A stretch of 64,000 bases of DNA from CAZUCE01 sp964619265 (GCA_964619265.1 CAZUCE010000013.1:1-64000); one strand, 5' to 3'; positions 51,733 to 61,170 are shown, counted from the stretch's first letter. The notes: generated by a model from the sequence alone, not told the origin. Numbers and translations are program-made.

Positions 51733-53139
51733 ATGAATCGCACGTACGCCCTCTTGGCCTTCCCGGGCCTTGCCATCCTCACGGCCTTCGCCTCAGTCCA
51801 GGAGGCTCCACGCGAGGACCTCGGCGAGACCATGCGATCGATCGTCAGCGAATCCCTCGCGAACGGACATGCGTTCGAGCGCTTGACATCGCTGTGCACA
51901 ACCGCTCCCCACCGCCTGTCTGGATCGCCGGGCGCGGCGGCAGCGGTCGAATGGGCTCGCCAACAGCTCGAAGCCCTGCCCTTCGACGAGGTCCGGCTCG
52001 AGCCGGTCCTCGTCCCCCACTGGGTCCGCGGAGACGTCGAGCGTGTCGGGATCGTTGCGCCCGTCCACTTGGCCGGTGAGGACTTTCGCTGCCTCGCCCT
52101 GGGCGGCTCGATTGGAACCCCTATCGGCGGCGTCGCCGCCGAAGTCCTGCGGGTCGGCTCTTTCGACGAACTGAAGCAGCGTTCTCAAGAAGCCTCGGGC
52201 AAGATCGTCTTCTTCGACATCCCGATGGATCCAACCGCCCGCGACACGTTCGCCGCTTATGGAGTCGCCGTGACCCAGCGGGTCCGTGGGGCCATCGAAG
52301 CGGGCAAAGCCGGAGCGGTGGGCGTCGTGATTCGCTCGGTCTCCTCGGTGCTCGACGACCAGCCGCACACCGGCTCGATGCACTACCAAGACGGTGTTCC
52401 TCAGGTACCGGCAGCCGCGCTCTCCACCGTGGGCGCTGAGCGCCTGACCAACCTGCTCGAGCGTGGACCGGTCACCCTTCGCCTCGAGCTCGATTGCAAG
52501 ACTCTTGAGCCCAAGCCCTCGTTCAATGTGGTCGCCGACTACCTGGGACGCGAGCGACCCGAGGAAATCGTGCTGGTCAGCGGTCACCTGGATGGATGGG
52601 ACGTTGGCCAGGGCGCCCACGACGACGGGGCGGGATCCTGTCACGCCATCGAAGTGGTTTCGCTGCTCGCAGCTCTCGACCTTCGTCCGCGCCGCACGGT
52701 TCGCGTGGTGCTGTACATGAACGAAGAAAACGGCCTCGAGGGGGCTCGCGCCTACGCGGCGGAGCATGCGAGTGAACTAGAGCGCCACGTCTTGGCCCTG
52801 GAGTCGGATGCCGGGGGATTCTCCCCGCGCGGCTTCGCGTCCAACGCAGGGGAAGCCGGCTTCGCCGCGCTGCAATCTTTGTGCGATGAGCTAGTTGCCG
52901 AGCGAGGCAACGAACTCCTCCCAGGCGGGGGCGGCGCGGACATCTCCCAGCTCGCGCCTGCCGGCGTCCCACTGGTCGGTTTTCGACCCGACGATGAGCG
53001 CTATTTCGCCATCCACCACACGCATGCCGATACGCTCGACGCCGTCAACCAGCGCGAACTGCTGTCCGGAGCCGGCAACATCGCGGCCCTGGTGTGGGCC
53101 GTTGCCGAACGAAACGAGCGGATTCCGCGCAATCGCTGA
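51733..53139 (+). CDS. Exported M28 family metallopeptidase
   Basis: 468 residues. Signal peptide LLAFPGLAILTAFASVQ, without a lipobox. A PA-type insert lies in the middle (about 110-250). The M28 zinc site is complete: His and Asp in SGHLDGWDVGQGAHDDGAGS (near 284-297), Glu-Glu in NEENGLEGARAYA (near 329), Asp in LESDAGGF (near 357) and His in IHHTHADTLD (near 430). It resembles plasma glutamate carboxypeptidase (CPQ-type) enzymes, which cleave dipeptides or C-terminal residues. It should act in the periplasm or outside. It follows the second large lipoprotein by 79 bp on the same strand and may or may not belong with it. Confidence 0.9.
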   Translation: MNRTYALLAFPGLAILTAFASVQEAPREDLGETMRSIVSESLANGHAFERLTSLCTTAPHRLSGSPGAAAAVEWARQQLEALPFDEVRLEPVLVPHWVRGDVERVGIVAPVHLAGEDFRCLALGGSIGTPIGGVAAEVLRVGSFDELKQRSQEASGKIVFFDIPMDPTARDTFAAYGVAVTQRVRGAIEAGKAGAVGVVIRSVSSVLDDQPHTGSMHYQDGVPQVPAAALSTVGAERLTNLLERGPVTLRLELDCKTLEPKPSFNVVADYLGRERPEEIVLVSGHLDGWDVGQGAHDDGAGSCHAIEVVSLLAALDLRPRRTVRVVLYMNEENGLEGARAYAAEHASELERHVLALESDAGGFSPRGFASNAGEAGFAALQSLCDELVAERGNELLPGGGGADISQLAPAGVPLVGFRPDDERYFAIHHTHADTLDAVNQRELLSGAGNIAALVWAVAERNERIPRNR

Positions 53140-53166
53140 TCCCGAAATCGCGCTGTTTGGGCGCCG

Positions 53167-54633
53167 TCAGTCGTTAGCGAATTCGCCCATTCGACGGGTC
53201 AAGTCAGCCAACAGCCCCGGTAGGGCTTCCCGTTCGGCCACCAACACGTCGGTCATCGGCTCGTGGTCGCGAACGCGCTGCAAGAGCTGAACCTCGACCT
53301 CGAGCGTGGCGAGCCGCACGGCTTCCAATTCGGCGGCCAAAGCTGCACGGGTCCACGAACGAGAGGACTCCTCGACAAACGTGGATTCTGGCTCGGCTGG
53401 CTGCGCTTGGTAGCCGGCCCACAAGTCGTCGGTAAGCGATGCGCGAGGTGAATCCTCCAGCGGCTCAGACTCCTGAGTCGAATCCAACTCAGCGATCCCT
53501 GCGAGACCAAGTTCGGAAAGTCCGCCTGAGAATTCGAGACCATCCAGCGGCTCCGCCTGATCGACCAGAGGCTCGCCCAAAGACTCGCTCCGATCGGTCG
53601 CCTTGTGGAAGTCGGGTTCTTGCGTCGCTTCCTGTTCCCCCGAGGCCTCTTGCTCGCGATCCGGGTCCGATTCACGGCCCGCCGTTTGAGGAGGTGCGCT
53701 CGCCGCTTCGGGCTGCGGGGTCGCGCTCGGGGCCGGCTCCTCGATCTCCAAGAAACGCGAGAGAAAGCGCAGGTAGCGCCGCTGGTCTTCGGGCTCTGCC
53801 TCTGCGAACTGCAGTCCTTGAGTCCGCCGGCCGCGCTCGTCAACACGGTTCCAACGCAGCACAGCGGGCATCCGCACTGGGCCGCCCGGATCGTCAGGGA
53901 GTGCGAATTCGAGCTCCAATTCACGCCCATTCGCTTCGGGAATCTCGCTCGCGATCCGAACACCGCCGGAGCTGATATCGAGGATCTGGGCCGGCCACAG
54001 GGTCAAATCCGCCGGGGGCACTTCACCGACCGCGCCTTCCGGAGCAACGCGCAGGGTACCTGCAAATTGAATGTCGACCCGTTCCTGAGAGCGCCCAATC
54101 GCGCCGGCGCTCGGGCGCACCAGATGCAGAACGAGAGCCTCGGGCAACAGCACCGAATCCAGGAGCTGAAGCTCAAAGCGTGTGCCTTCGTCAAAGCCGC
54201 GGTATTCCACGAACAGGCTGCAGCCCGTCGAAATGAACTCATCGCGGCTCGGCGGACAAAACACAGCGATTGCGTTGTCCTCCCGACGGAGCACCACACC
54301 CCGTTTGCGCTCGCCTTCGGGCCCGTAGATCCAAACCCGCCGAAACGGATCGGGGATGTCGGATTGGCGGACAAGTTTCAGTCGCTCCAAGGCGGTCGCT
54401 AACGCATCCACGCGACCATAGGACAACTCGAGGTTGCCGGCTTCTCCGATTACTGCAAAAGCGGCGGCAGCCTCAAAGTCCTCACGCGAAGAAAACACGC
54501 GCTCCGCAGAACCGCCAAACAGGGTCCGCGCCGCATGCTCTAAGACCCCAGAGGCTTTCTTCGGAAGGCGATGCCCACGGGCCTGCCGCAAAAAAGAAGC
54601 AGACAAATCGGATCTGGTGCGGGTACGAAGCAT
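53167..54633 (-). CDS. PilZ-domain protein, likely c-di-GMP receptor
   Basis: 488 residues. Residues about 80-180 form a YcgR-like N-terminal domain (RRVWIYGPEGERKRGVVLRR, GCSLFVEYRGFDEGTRFELQ). The PilZ domain follows with the R-x3-R motif RSQER near 181 and DISSGGVRI near 216, the two c-di-GMP contact motifs, then MPAVLRWNRV and QGLQFAEAEPEDQRRYLRFL. Residues 290-430 are acidic and Pro/Glu-rich, and the C-terminus is a coiled coil. It is cytoplasmic. It lies downstream of the pilus assembly genes on the same strand (24 bp after the TPR gene), which suggests that pilus function responds to c-di-GMP. Confidence 0.82.
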   Translation of the reverse strand: MLRTRTRSDLSASFLRQARGHRLPKKASGVLEHAARTLFGGSAERVFSSREDFEAAAAFAVIGEAGNLELSYGRVDALATALERLKLVRQSDIPDPFRRVWIYGPEGERKRGVVLRREDNAIAVFCPPSRDEFISTGCSLFVEYRGFDEGTRFELQLLDSVLLPEALVLHLVRPSAGAIGRSQERVDIQFAGTLRVAPEGAVGEVPPADLTLWPAQILDISSGGVRIASEIPEANGRELELEFALPDDPGGPVRMPAVLRWNRVDERGRRTQGLQFAEAEPEDQRRYLRFLSRFLEIEEPAPSATPQPEAASAPPQTAGRESDPDREQEASGEQEATQEPDFHKATDRSESLGEPLVDQAEPLDGLEFSGGLSELGLAGIAELDSTQESEPLEDSPRASLTDDLWAGYQAQPAEPESTFVEESSRSWTRAALAAELEAVRLATLEVEVQLLQRVRDHEPMTDVLVAEREALPGLLADLTRRMGEFAND

Positions 54634-54656
54634 GACGAAATTCGGTAGGCGCCCGC

Positions 54657-55532
54657 TCAGCGATCCCTGAGGGCGGTGGTCAGGCGTGAGCGGATGTCCC
54701 GTCGAGACGGGTCCAAGATCAGCGCAGCTTCAAAGTCCTCGGCAGCGAGCTCGACATCGCCAAGCCGCAGGGTGATTTCAGCGCGGGCGAGCAGCGGCTC
54801 GATATCTGCCGGTGCAAGCCGCACCGCAGCGTTGAGCTCCACCAGGGCCGCCTCAGCGTCTTCCAGATGCAAGAGTGCTTCGGCCAAATTCAAGCGAGCC
54901 CTCGTCCCCCCGCCAGCTTCAGCCGCGATCCGAAAGGCGCTCGCGGCCCGCTCCAGGTCACCGCCTCGCGCAAAGACCACCCCAAGTGCGTTGTGCGCAT
55001 CAGCGAGCGCGGGGTCGAGCTCGGTCGCTCGGGTGAACGCCTCGACGGCCGATTCGATCGATCCGAGTTGCTCCAGGGCGAGCCCCCGGTCGTAGGCAGC
55101 CACCGCCAGCGTCCCATCGAGCAGGATGGCCTCGTCGAACGCTACCAGGGCGCGCGCCGGATCTCCTTGTTCGAGCCACAGCACGCCGAGGTCCACGTGA
55201 CCCTGGGCGGTCGGGAGGAGCTCGATCGAGCGCTCGACGGCCGCGGTGGCCTCCTGAGCTCGCCCGAGCGCTGCAAGCGCCCGGGATCGGCCTAATTCCC
55301 GGCGAGCACCCGCTGTCAGGTCCAAGCCTTCCGGATCCACCTGTTCAAATTCCTGCAAGGCCAGTTGCGCGCGACCCCGGGTCAGCAGGCGCCAGGCTTC
55401 CAGGTCGATCGGAGACTGGCTACCAAGGCTCGAACAGCCACTGGATCCCAACAGGACCAAGCAACTCACCAGCATGCCCAGACAGGTACGCGCGACACCA
55501 GGGGAGGAAAGCAAGCTCTGAATCGGTTTCAT
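54657..55532 (-). CDS. TPR lipoprotein, PilF/PilW-like
   Basis: 291 residues. Signal peptide with lipobox SSGC (Cys near 33) followed by SSLGSQSP. Six or so TPR units span residues 50-285, for example LGVLWLEQGDPARALVAFDE, AAYDRGLALEQLGSIESAVE and AHNALGVVFARGGDLERAAS. Lipoproteins of this build act as pilotins that help secretin multimers insert in the outer membrane. Its start overlaps the secretin stop (ATGA), which supports that role. A general TPR scaffold is the alternative. Confidence 0.82.
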   Translation of the reverse strand: MKPIQSLLSSPGVARTCLGMLVSCLVLLGSSGCSSLGSQSPIDLEAWRLLTRGRAQLALQEFEQVDPEGLDLTAGARRELGRSRALAALGRAQEATAAVERSIELLPTAQGHVDLGVLWLEQGDPARALVAFDEAILLDGTLAVAAYDRGLALEQLGSIESAVEAFTRATELDPALADAHNALGVVFARGGDLERAASAFRIAAEAGGGTRARLNLAEALLHLEDAEAALVELNAAVRLAPADIEPLLARAEITLRLGDVELAAEDFEAALILDPSRRDIRSRLTTALRDR

Positions 55533-57247
55533 CGAAGCGGTCCTCCCAGGCGGAAGCCGCTCACTGGCGAATCCGACGAGGCCGAGGCTTCTTGAATGGC
55601 ATCGAGCATCGGCAGGTCGGTGTTTTCGAACAACCTCTGCTGGCGGTCGGTCAGTCCGTGTTCGGTCAGCACGTTCACCGTCAGAAACACCGTCAGGTCG
55701 ATTCGTTCGGTCCTGTGTTGCGTCGAGCGGAACAGCCCGCCTAGCAGCGGAATTTGACCGAGGATCGGCACCTCCGAGACAGTTTCGGCCTCCCGACTGT
55801 TGATCAGTCCGCCGATCACAACGGTCTGCCCGTCTCGAACGCGTACCTGAGTGTCGATCTGACGCGAGTTGATCCGCGCGACCACCAGTCCAGTCGAACC
55901 GGAGACGTCAGCGCCGAGGGTACTCGTCGAAGGCCGGACCAACAGGTCCACTTCGTTTCCAACAACCGAAGGCGTCACGGAGAGCTGCACACCGATCGGC
56001 TCGTAGCGGTCGAGCTGTTCCGTAACCGTCCCAAATTCAGAGATGTTCGCGGACAAAATGGGGTAGCGTTCGCCGACCAAGATGGTCGCCGTGTGGCGAT
56101 CACCAACCACGATGCGCGGATTGGAGACCAACTCCACGTCAGTATTCCGCTGGATCATCTCCAGCACCGCTGAAAACGCGCTGAAGTCCAGGGTCCCAAA
56201 GGTAAATAGGCCAGGCTGGCCAGGAATCGAAACGGTCGGCGGAGCAGGAGGGAACAGTCCACTGCCCGCCACGCCGTCCAGAACGGGCCCGAATTCACCC
56301 AAGGAGGAGGACCCCAGCGGCAGCGTGGTGGGAACGGCCGCACCGCTCAATCGGGCGACCGCGTTCCAATCGATGCCAAGTCGCTGGTCGTGATCCAAGG
56401 CGATCTCAATGAAGCGCGCCTCGATGACCACTTGGGGCGGCTTTTCATCCAGCTTGCGCACCACGCTTTCGATCCGAGCCAGCGGTTCCGGCCGATCGAC
56501 CACCACCAGCGTATGGGACTTGGCTGGCTCACCCACCGTGGTCGAATCCAGGCGCGAACCGATCTGCAGACCGGGACCGTTCGCTCCGCCCGGGCCGCCC
56601 GCCCCGTTGACTCCACCTCCAGGAAGGCCGCCGCCGGCCCCTCCGAGTCCTTGAGCTCCGCCCCCAAAGGTGGCTGCGGGCCCGGCTGAGCCTCCGCCGG
56701 ATTGGAAGTTCCCCCCTCCGCTGTGACGCTGTGTCAGGTGGTCGGCGGTCTCCAACATCGACACCGACCCCCCTTCGCCTAGCAGTCCTTGGACAATCGG
56801 GATCACGCGCTCAGCATCCACGTACCGAAGCCGAAGAACGAGAGCTTCAGCTTCGGGCAGAGCAGGGGGAGGCAACGGAGGCGGAGCCAGTTTCGCAACC
56901 TGGTCGCGCTGCTCCAGCAAACCCTCCAAACTCTGAACGGTGACGATGTTGCCGTCCCGTTCGTAGCGGTAGCCCCCCACCGCCATGATGGCGTCCAGAG
57001 TCTCTTCGAGGGTCGCGTTCTCAAGGTCCATAGATATCGTGCCTTGAACGTCGTTCGACACGATCATGTTCACGCCGCCCTGCTTCGCTACCAGATGCAG
57101 AGCCTGCCTGATATCCGCATCCGCGAACTCGATCGAAACCAGCGGGGCTCCATCGACTTGCGTAGACTCCGGCTGCGGGACCTCTCCGTCACCAGCAAGA
57201 AGAAGCCCTGTCAGGGCCAGACACGGGGGCAGATCGAATAAGTTCAT
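55529..57247 (-). CDS. pilQ: Type IV pilus / type II secretion secretin (PilQ/GspD family)
   Basis: 572 residues from ATG 57247 (overlapping the upstream stop as ATGA). Short signal sequence LALTGLLLAG. An STN/N-domain runs about 35-110 (VSIEFADADIRQALHLVAKQ and GYRYERDGNIVTVQSLEGLL), then an N-domain pair. A Gly-rich linker of about 50 residues sits near 185-235. The secretin core has VVIEARFIEIALDHDQRLGI, VELVSNPRIVVGDRHTATIL, VRVRDGQTVVIGGLINSREA and VPILGQIPLLGGLFR. It forms the outer-membrane gate for the pilus. No AMIN domains are visible, so it is shorter than proteobacterial PilQ. Confidence 0.92.
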   Translation of the reverse strand: MNLFDLPPCLALTGLLLAGDGEVPQPESTQVDGAPLVSIEFADADIRQALHLVAKQGGVNMIVSNDVQGTISMDLENATLEETLDAIMAVGGYRYERDGNIVTVQSLEGLLEQRDQVAKLAPPPLPPPALPEAEALVLRLRYVDAERVIPIVQGLLGEGGSVSMLETADHLTQRHSGGGNFQSGGGSAGPAATFGGGAQGLGGAGGGLPGGGVNGAGGPGGANGPGLQIGSRLDSTTVGEPAKSHTLVVVDRPEPLARIESVVRKLDEKPPQVVIEARFIEIALDHDQRLGIDWNAVARLSGAAVPTTLPLGSSSLGEFGPVLDGVAGSGLFPPAPPTVSIPGQPGLFTFGTLDFSAFSAVLEMIQRNTDVELVSNPRIVVGDRHTATILVGERYPILSANISEFGTVTEQLDRYEPIGVQLSVTPSVVGNEVDLLVRPSTSTLGADVSGSTGLVVARINSRQIDTQVRVRDGQTVVIGGLINSREAETVSEVPILGQIPLLGGLFRSTQHRTERIDLTVFLTVNVLTEHGLTDRQQRLFENTDLPMLDAIQEASASSDSPVSGFRLGGPLR

Positions 57248-57747
57248 TGTGAGTCTCCGAGGGGCACAGTCCACTCGCGTCCTTCAAACTGGACGGTGAT
57301 TGAGGTGCGATCGACGCGCACCACGTGGATCGGTCCGGGCAATACGTCTCCGGCCTGCACGAGGCGACCGTTGGCCAGCGCCCGGTGGTCGTCGCCGAAC
57401 AGCGAGATTCCGGTCAGCTTGATGTCCGGAGGCAGCACGGGCTTCTCGGCCCGCTCGCTCTCCACATCGGGTTCTAGAGCCACTTCCGGAGCCGGTTCTG
57501 CGAACGGATCGCGCAGGAAACTCAGCTCCATAACACGCCGGAGCTGCTGCTCTTGCAGAGCTCGAGAGAGTCCTTCTACGTGTGGGCTCTCACGATATTG
57601 AGCTGCGGCTTCCGCTGCCAGGACGCCTGCGATCGGGAGATCGGGAGTCGAGGGTACGGTCCCCTTGGGCGGTCCGCTAGGTATGGCTAACAGGGCGATC
57701 AACGTCGCCCCCGAGACGCCGAGAATAACTTTGGTGACGCGGTCCAT
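57244..57747 (-). CDS. pilP: PilP-like inner-membrane alignment protein
   Basis: 167 residues. N-terminal membrane anchor (VTKVILGVSGATLIALLAIP), a flexible region to about 100, then a small beta domain: IKLTGISLFGDDHRALANGR, LVQAGDVLPGPIHVVRVDRT and SITVQFEGREWTVPL. This is the layout of PilP or GspC homology regions, which connect the PilN/PilO inner-membrane complex to the secretin. PilP is usually a lipoprotein; this one is membrane-anchored without a lipobox. Position between pilO and pilQ fits the standard pilMNOPQ order. Sequence similarity alone would be weak. Confidence 0.72.
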   Translation of the reverse strand: MDRVTKVILGVSGATLIALLAIPSGPPKGTVPSTPDLPIAGVLAAEAAAQYRESPHVEGLSRALQEQQLRRVMELSFLRDPFAEPAPEVALEPDVESERAEKPVLPPDIKLTGISLFGDDHRALANGRLVQAGDVLPGPIHVVRVDRTSITVQFEGREWTVPLGDSQ

Positions 57748-57748
57748 A

Positions 57749-58354
57749 TCAGGAGCCTCCGCGCTGCTGCTCGGGGTCTTGGAGTGCGAACCAGGTCACC
57801 GTGACCTCGCTGCGGAGCAGTCCGGCGGAAGCTGCTCCTTGAACTTCAGGGGCTGAGCGAACAAGAAGGTCCTGAAGGCCGACGGTCCCGGCGCCCCCGG
57901 CCAATTCATCGAGGAACCTAGCGATTTGATCGAAGCGGCCCAACACGCCGATTCGATGAGCTTCCAGGCGAACGTCCGGATCTTCCAGAACCGAGGACTC
58001 CTCAATCGTCTCCGGATCCGCGGGCTCAACGTCGCGCAAGCTGACGATGTCCACCCCGGACTCGACTGCAGCTTGGGTAACCGCGGCCAAGCGTTCCCTG
58101 CGATTTTCAAGCAAGAAGTTGCTCTGCTCAAGCCGCTCGTTCCAAAGCCCCGAAAGGTCGACCTTCTTGCTGTGGGAATCGGCCGCACGGAATTGCACCA
58201 CTTGGGCACCCATGTCTCGCTGGAGCTGATGGGCGCGCTGGGATTGCTCTTGCAGTCCCGACAAGCCCACGACGCCAGCGCCGGCGAGCATTCCGAAAAA
58301 GCCGGCGACAATCGCGAGATTGGTCCACAGTCCTCGATGCTGGAACCACTTCAC
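57749..58354 (-). CDS. pilO: PilO-like inner-membrane protein
   Basis: 201 residues from GTG 58354, which overlaps the PilM-PilN stop as GTGA. One membrane span (LWTNLAIVAGFFGMLAGAGV, about 8-28), a coiled coil to about 100, then an alpha/beta domain with HRIGVLGRFDQIARFLDELA and LQDLLVRSAPEV near the end. The motif G-x-F-x-x-I-x-x-F-L is characteristic of PilO/GspM. It pairs with PilN to form the periplasmic alignment complex of the pilus. The order pilMN-O-P-Q supports the call. Confidence 0.8.
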   Translation of the reverse strand: MKWFQHRGLWTNLAIVAGFFGMLAGAGVVGLSGLQEQSQRAHQLQRDMGAQVVQFRAADSHSKKVDLSGLWNERLEQSNFLLENRRERLAAVTQAAVESGVDIVSLRDVEPADPETIEESSVLEDPDVRLEAHRIGVLGRFDQIARFLDELAGGAGTVGLQDLLVRSAPEVQGAASAGLLRSEVTVTWFALQDPEQQRGGS

Positions 58355-60093
58355 TTCGAGGCCTCCCCGGAAGGTTCGGCAGGCGACGCGGAATGAGATC
58401 GCAAGGCGCTGGCCTCCAGCGGAGACCAAGCAGCGATCGGAAGCCCTGCCTCAAGCGAGCCTCCCCCAGCCGCTCCGGGCGGCTGGGCTTCGAAGTGCGC
58501 GGTCCCTAGAAAGAAAGGAGAGTTCGCAAGGCGGCTGGAAAACTGGCTAGCGACCGGACCGAAGGGAATCTCCCCTTCCACGTAACGGGCCGTCAAAGTC
58601 AGTTGAGGTGCTCCGTCTTCCCAGATCACGTTGAATTCATCCAGGACGATTTGCTCGGGCACCAACATGGAGAGTTCCTGGAACAAGCCCTGCCAAGTCA
58701 TTTGAGCACCGGACAGTTCCACCAACCGATGATGATCGTTCTCTAGCGCTTGCCGCTTTTGTTCGCGCATCCACAGCTGCGAAAGCCGTCGCTCCATCCC
58801 TTCGCTGGAACCGGTCGCCAACTCATCAGCCTCTCGGAACGTCTGGAAGACCGGCCAAGCGGATGCCGACAGAAGTGTGACCAACGCCAGCAACGGCACG
58901 GTGGCATGCCGGCGAACCCTCGTGATCGACTCGACTTGTTGATTCAGGCGCTCCGAAGGGGGTAGCAGGTTGATCGGCTGATCCTTGCCCAGCGAGGTGC
59001 CTAAAATCGCGGCGTACTCGGAGAGCTCCGAGGGAACCGCATCCCCGCATACCGCAAGTCGCCAGTGGTGAACCGCCTCCGCCACCGGATCCTGAACAAA
59101 GACTGGCGTCCGCAGCTGCTCCTTGAGCATTCGGTCCAGACCCACCAAACTGGCCCCGGCTCCGGACAGGACTATCGAATGAACTCGAGTGCGCGATAGA
59201 AGGCCGCACAGATAGTCGATCGAACGCTCGAGCTCGGCGCTAAGGCGCTGTCCTATGGGCTCCAAAAGTGGCTGAATGTGAGAGCTCGAAATCCCAAACG
59301 ACAACTCCCGGTCGCGCCCCTCTTCGGGATAGCCGCATTCGGCAAGCAGCTTGCGAGCCTGCTCCGCCTCCAACTGCATCGCTCCGCCCGAAAGGAGAAT
59401 CGGACGGGTCAGGGCCTCGACGAACGAAGAAAACGAGGTTTCAATCTCTCGGCTAAAGCGTAGACAACGCCCTTCGAAGAGGTTGATGATCGAGGCACGT
59501 GCGCCGATCGTCACATGAATAGTGGCTTCGCGATCCCGCGCAGACTTACCGGTGACCGACAGCCTTGCAAGGGACTCCGCTGCAGCCCCAACCGCGACCG
59601 GCCGAAGCTGGGCGCTACGCAAGAGGGCGATGGCTCGCTCGGTGGCATCGCGTCTCGCAGCTGCTACGAGCATCGGCCCAGCTCCACTTTCGTGGGCGCC
59701 GGGAAGCCTCCGAAAATCGATGACCGCGTCCTCTACGTCGAAGTGCAGGGTGTCTGCCAACCGCAACTCGATTGCCCGGCGCAAATCGGAACGCGGCATG
59801 TCAGGCAACGGGAACGACTGGGTGCTCGTCGCCTCACCAGAAAGCAGGCATACAGTCGGCAGCCCTTGCCATCCGCGCACTTCGATTTCCCGATGCAACG
59901 CTTCTGTGCAGAACTGGTCGAGCTCCGTTTGGTCACCCCCTACAAGGTGGTCCGGAATATCGATGCGCGTGATGTCGTGAAAGCGAACGGCTTCCCCCGC
60001 AGTCTCCGCGAGAGCCAGGGCCAAGTTTCTGCGGCGCAGATCGACGACGACACGGTGTGACTGTCGGCGGTTGTGGGGTGAGGGAGCTTTCAT
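58351..60093 (-). CDS. PilM-PilN fusion protein
   Basis: 580 residues that combine two proteins normally encoded separately. Residues about 15-360 form the PilM actin-like fold (SHRVVVDLRRRNLALALAET, PDMPRSDLRRAIELRLADTL, IHVTIGARASIINLFEGRCL, SIVLSGAGASLVGLDRMLKE). At about 373 comes INLLPPSERLNQ, the conserved N-terminal peptide of PilN that docks onto PilM. It is followed by a membrane span (VPLLALVTLLSASAWPVF, near 394-411) and a PilN periplasmic domain to about 540. The last 40 residues are low complexity. The fusion should place the PilM domain in the cytoplasm and the PilN domain in the periplasm. The single frame is uninterrupted, so it is unlikely to be an assembly artefact. Confidence 0.86.
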   Translation of the reverse strand: MKAPSPHNRRQSHRVVVDLRRRNLALALAETAGEAVRFHDITRIDIPDHLVGGDQTELDQFCTEALHREIEVRGWQGLPTVCLLSGEATSTQSFPLPDMPRSDLRRAIELRLADTLHFDVEDAVIDFRRLPGAHESGAGPMLVAAARRDATERAIALLRSAQLRPVAVGAAAESLARLSVTGKSARDREATIHVTIGARASIINLFEGRCLRFSREIETSFSSFVEALTRPILLSGGAMQLEAEQARKLLAECGYPEEGRDRELSFGISSSHIQPLLEPIGQRLSAELERSIDYLCGLLSRTRVHSIVLSGAGASLVGLDRMLKEQLRTPVFVQDPVAEAVHHWRLAVCGDAVPSELSEYAAILGTSLGKDQPINLLPPSERLNQQVESITRVRRHATVPLLALVTLLSASAWPVFQTFREADELATGSSEGMERRLSQLWMREQKRQALENDHHRLVELSGAQMTWQGLFQELSMLVPEQIVLDEFNVIWEDGAPQLTLTARYVEGEIPFGPVASQFSSRLANSPFFLGTAHFEAQPPGAAGGGSLEAGLPIAAWSPLEASALRSHSASPAEPSGEASK

Positions 60094-60099
60094 CAGACC

Positions 60100-61170
60100 T
60101 CACCAGGTGATTTCAAATTCAAGGGTTGCGGACACACCGTTTGCGCCGAAAAACCGGAGTACATAACTCGTAAGGCCAACCGGGTCTTGCCAGAAGCGAA
60201 TCCGCAAGATCTCCTCGTCTAGGGCATCCAAGGTGTGGCGATTGGATCCCCCGATATTCAGGCCCTCAATCCCCGTGGGAGTCGTGACGGTCCCCATGTT
60301 GCGCCAAATCAACGCTCCGTCCTTGCGCATATCACGCAGGGAATCCCCCGCGGGATTTCCGGTCATTTGAAACGCGTCGATCTCATAGTCGTCGGGACCG
60401 GGATTGAAGATCACTAGCTCAAGAGTTCGGTCGTCTATGCGTTCAGCCGATAGTTGAGCCACGTATGGGTCCACAGGCGGGTACTCGAGCGGCGGAACAG
60501 GCGGCTCGTTGCTCGACTCGGACCGGAGGGTCTGCAGCCGCGCCAGGATGTTGGCATCGATGGGGGCCATTCCCGCCGGGAACACGTCGACTTGGATCTG
60601 CTTGATACCGGTCGGAACCACAGCAGCATGGAGGTCAGAACTGCCGGATGGCCCGCTGCCCCCCGACGCTGCCGAAGCCGAATTCTGTGCGCTGCTGGTG
60701 GTCGACGGAATCGTCGGAGAGGACGGCGTCACAGGGGACGTGCCTCCGGGAGCCGGAGTCAGCCCGCTCTGGACGTAGCTCACCGTCACGCGCCGTGCAA
60801 GCCCTTCGAATCCGACCAGCGGATTGCCGAGCGCATCGGCCGGAGGTGAGTCCAGATAGTCTGCGTAGTCGTCCACGTCGTCGAACGAGCTGCGCCCGGA
60901 CTCCTCGACCCCAAAGGACGTGCTATCGCTCTCGGGATCGGCGTACTCCTTCGAGACGATTTCCTCCATCAAGCTGCTAGCCAACTGGGCGGCTGCCTGC
61001 TCTCGCAGGCTGCTTGAAGAGGCTTCTGTCACCTCGCGGAACAAACCCATCAAAGGCGGGACCGCAAGCCCCAGCACGACCAAAGCGGCTGCTAACTCAA
61101 CCAAGGTGACGCCCGCTTGCCGACTCCGGCGGCCCGCGCTCTCCGCGGAATGTGTAGGGAGGCTCACCAT
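60100..61170 (-). CDS. Minor prepilin, PilV-like, with long linker
   Basis: 356 residues from ATG 61170. Prepilin signal SRQAG-VTLVELAAALVVLGLA: cleavage after Gly, with Glu at mature position 5. This is followed by a helix with LREQAAAQLASSLMEEIVSK. A Ser/Thr/Pro/Gly-rich stretch occupies about residues 135-180. The C-terminal domain (about 255-356) is beta-rich, with RTLELVIFNPGPDDYEIDAF and SATLEFEITW. That part resembles the second half of its upstream neighbour. It should sit in the pilus tip complex. It starts inside the previous gene's stop (7-nt overlap). Confidence 0.78.
   Translation of the reverse strand: MVSLPTHSAESAGRRSRQAGVTLVELAAALVVLGLAVPPLMGLFREVTEASSSSLREQAAAQLASSLMEEIVSKEYADPESDSTSFGVEESGRSSFDDVDDYADYLDSPPADALGNPLVGFEGLARRVTVSYVQSGLTPAPGGTSPVTPSSPTIPSTTSSAQNSASAASGGSGPSGSSDLHAAVVPTGIKQIQVDVFPAGMAPIDANILARLQTLRSESSNEPPVPPLEYPPVDPYVAQLSAERIDDRTLELVIFNPGPDDYEIDAFQMTGNPAGDSLRDMRKDGALIWRNMGTVTTPTGIEGLNIGGSNRHTLDALDEEILRIRFWQDPVGLTSYVLRFFGANGVSATLEFEITW

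Noticed and set aside
51793..52767. 324-codon open frame antisense to the M28 peptidase
   Set aside because: The peptidase frame has a full zinc site; the antisense frame has no motif.
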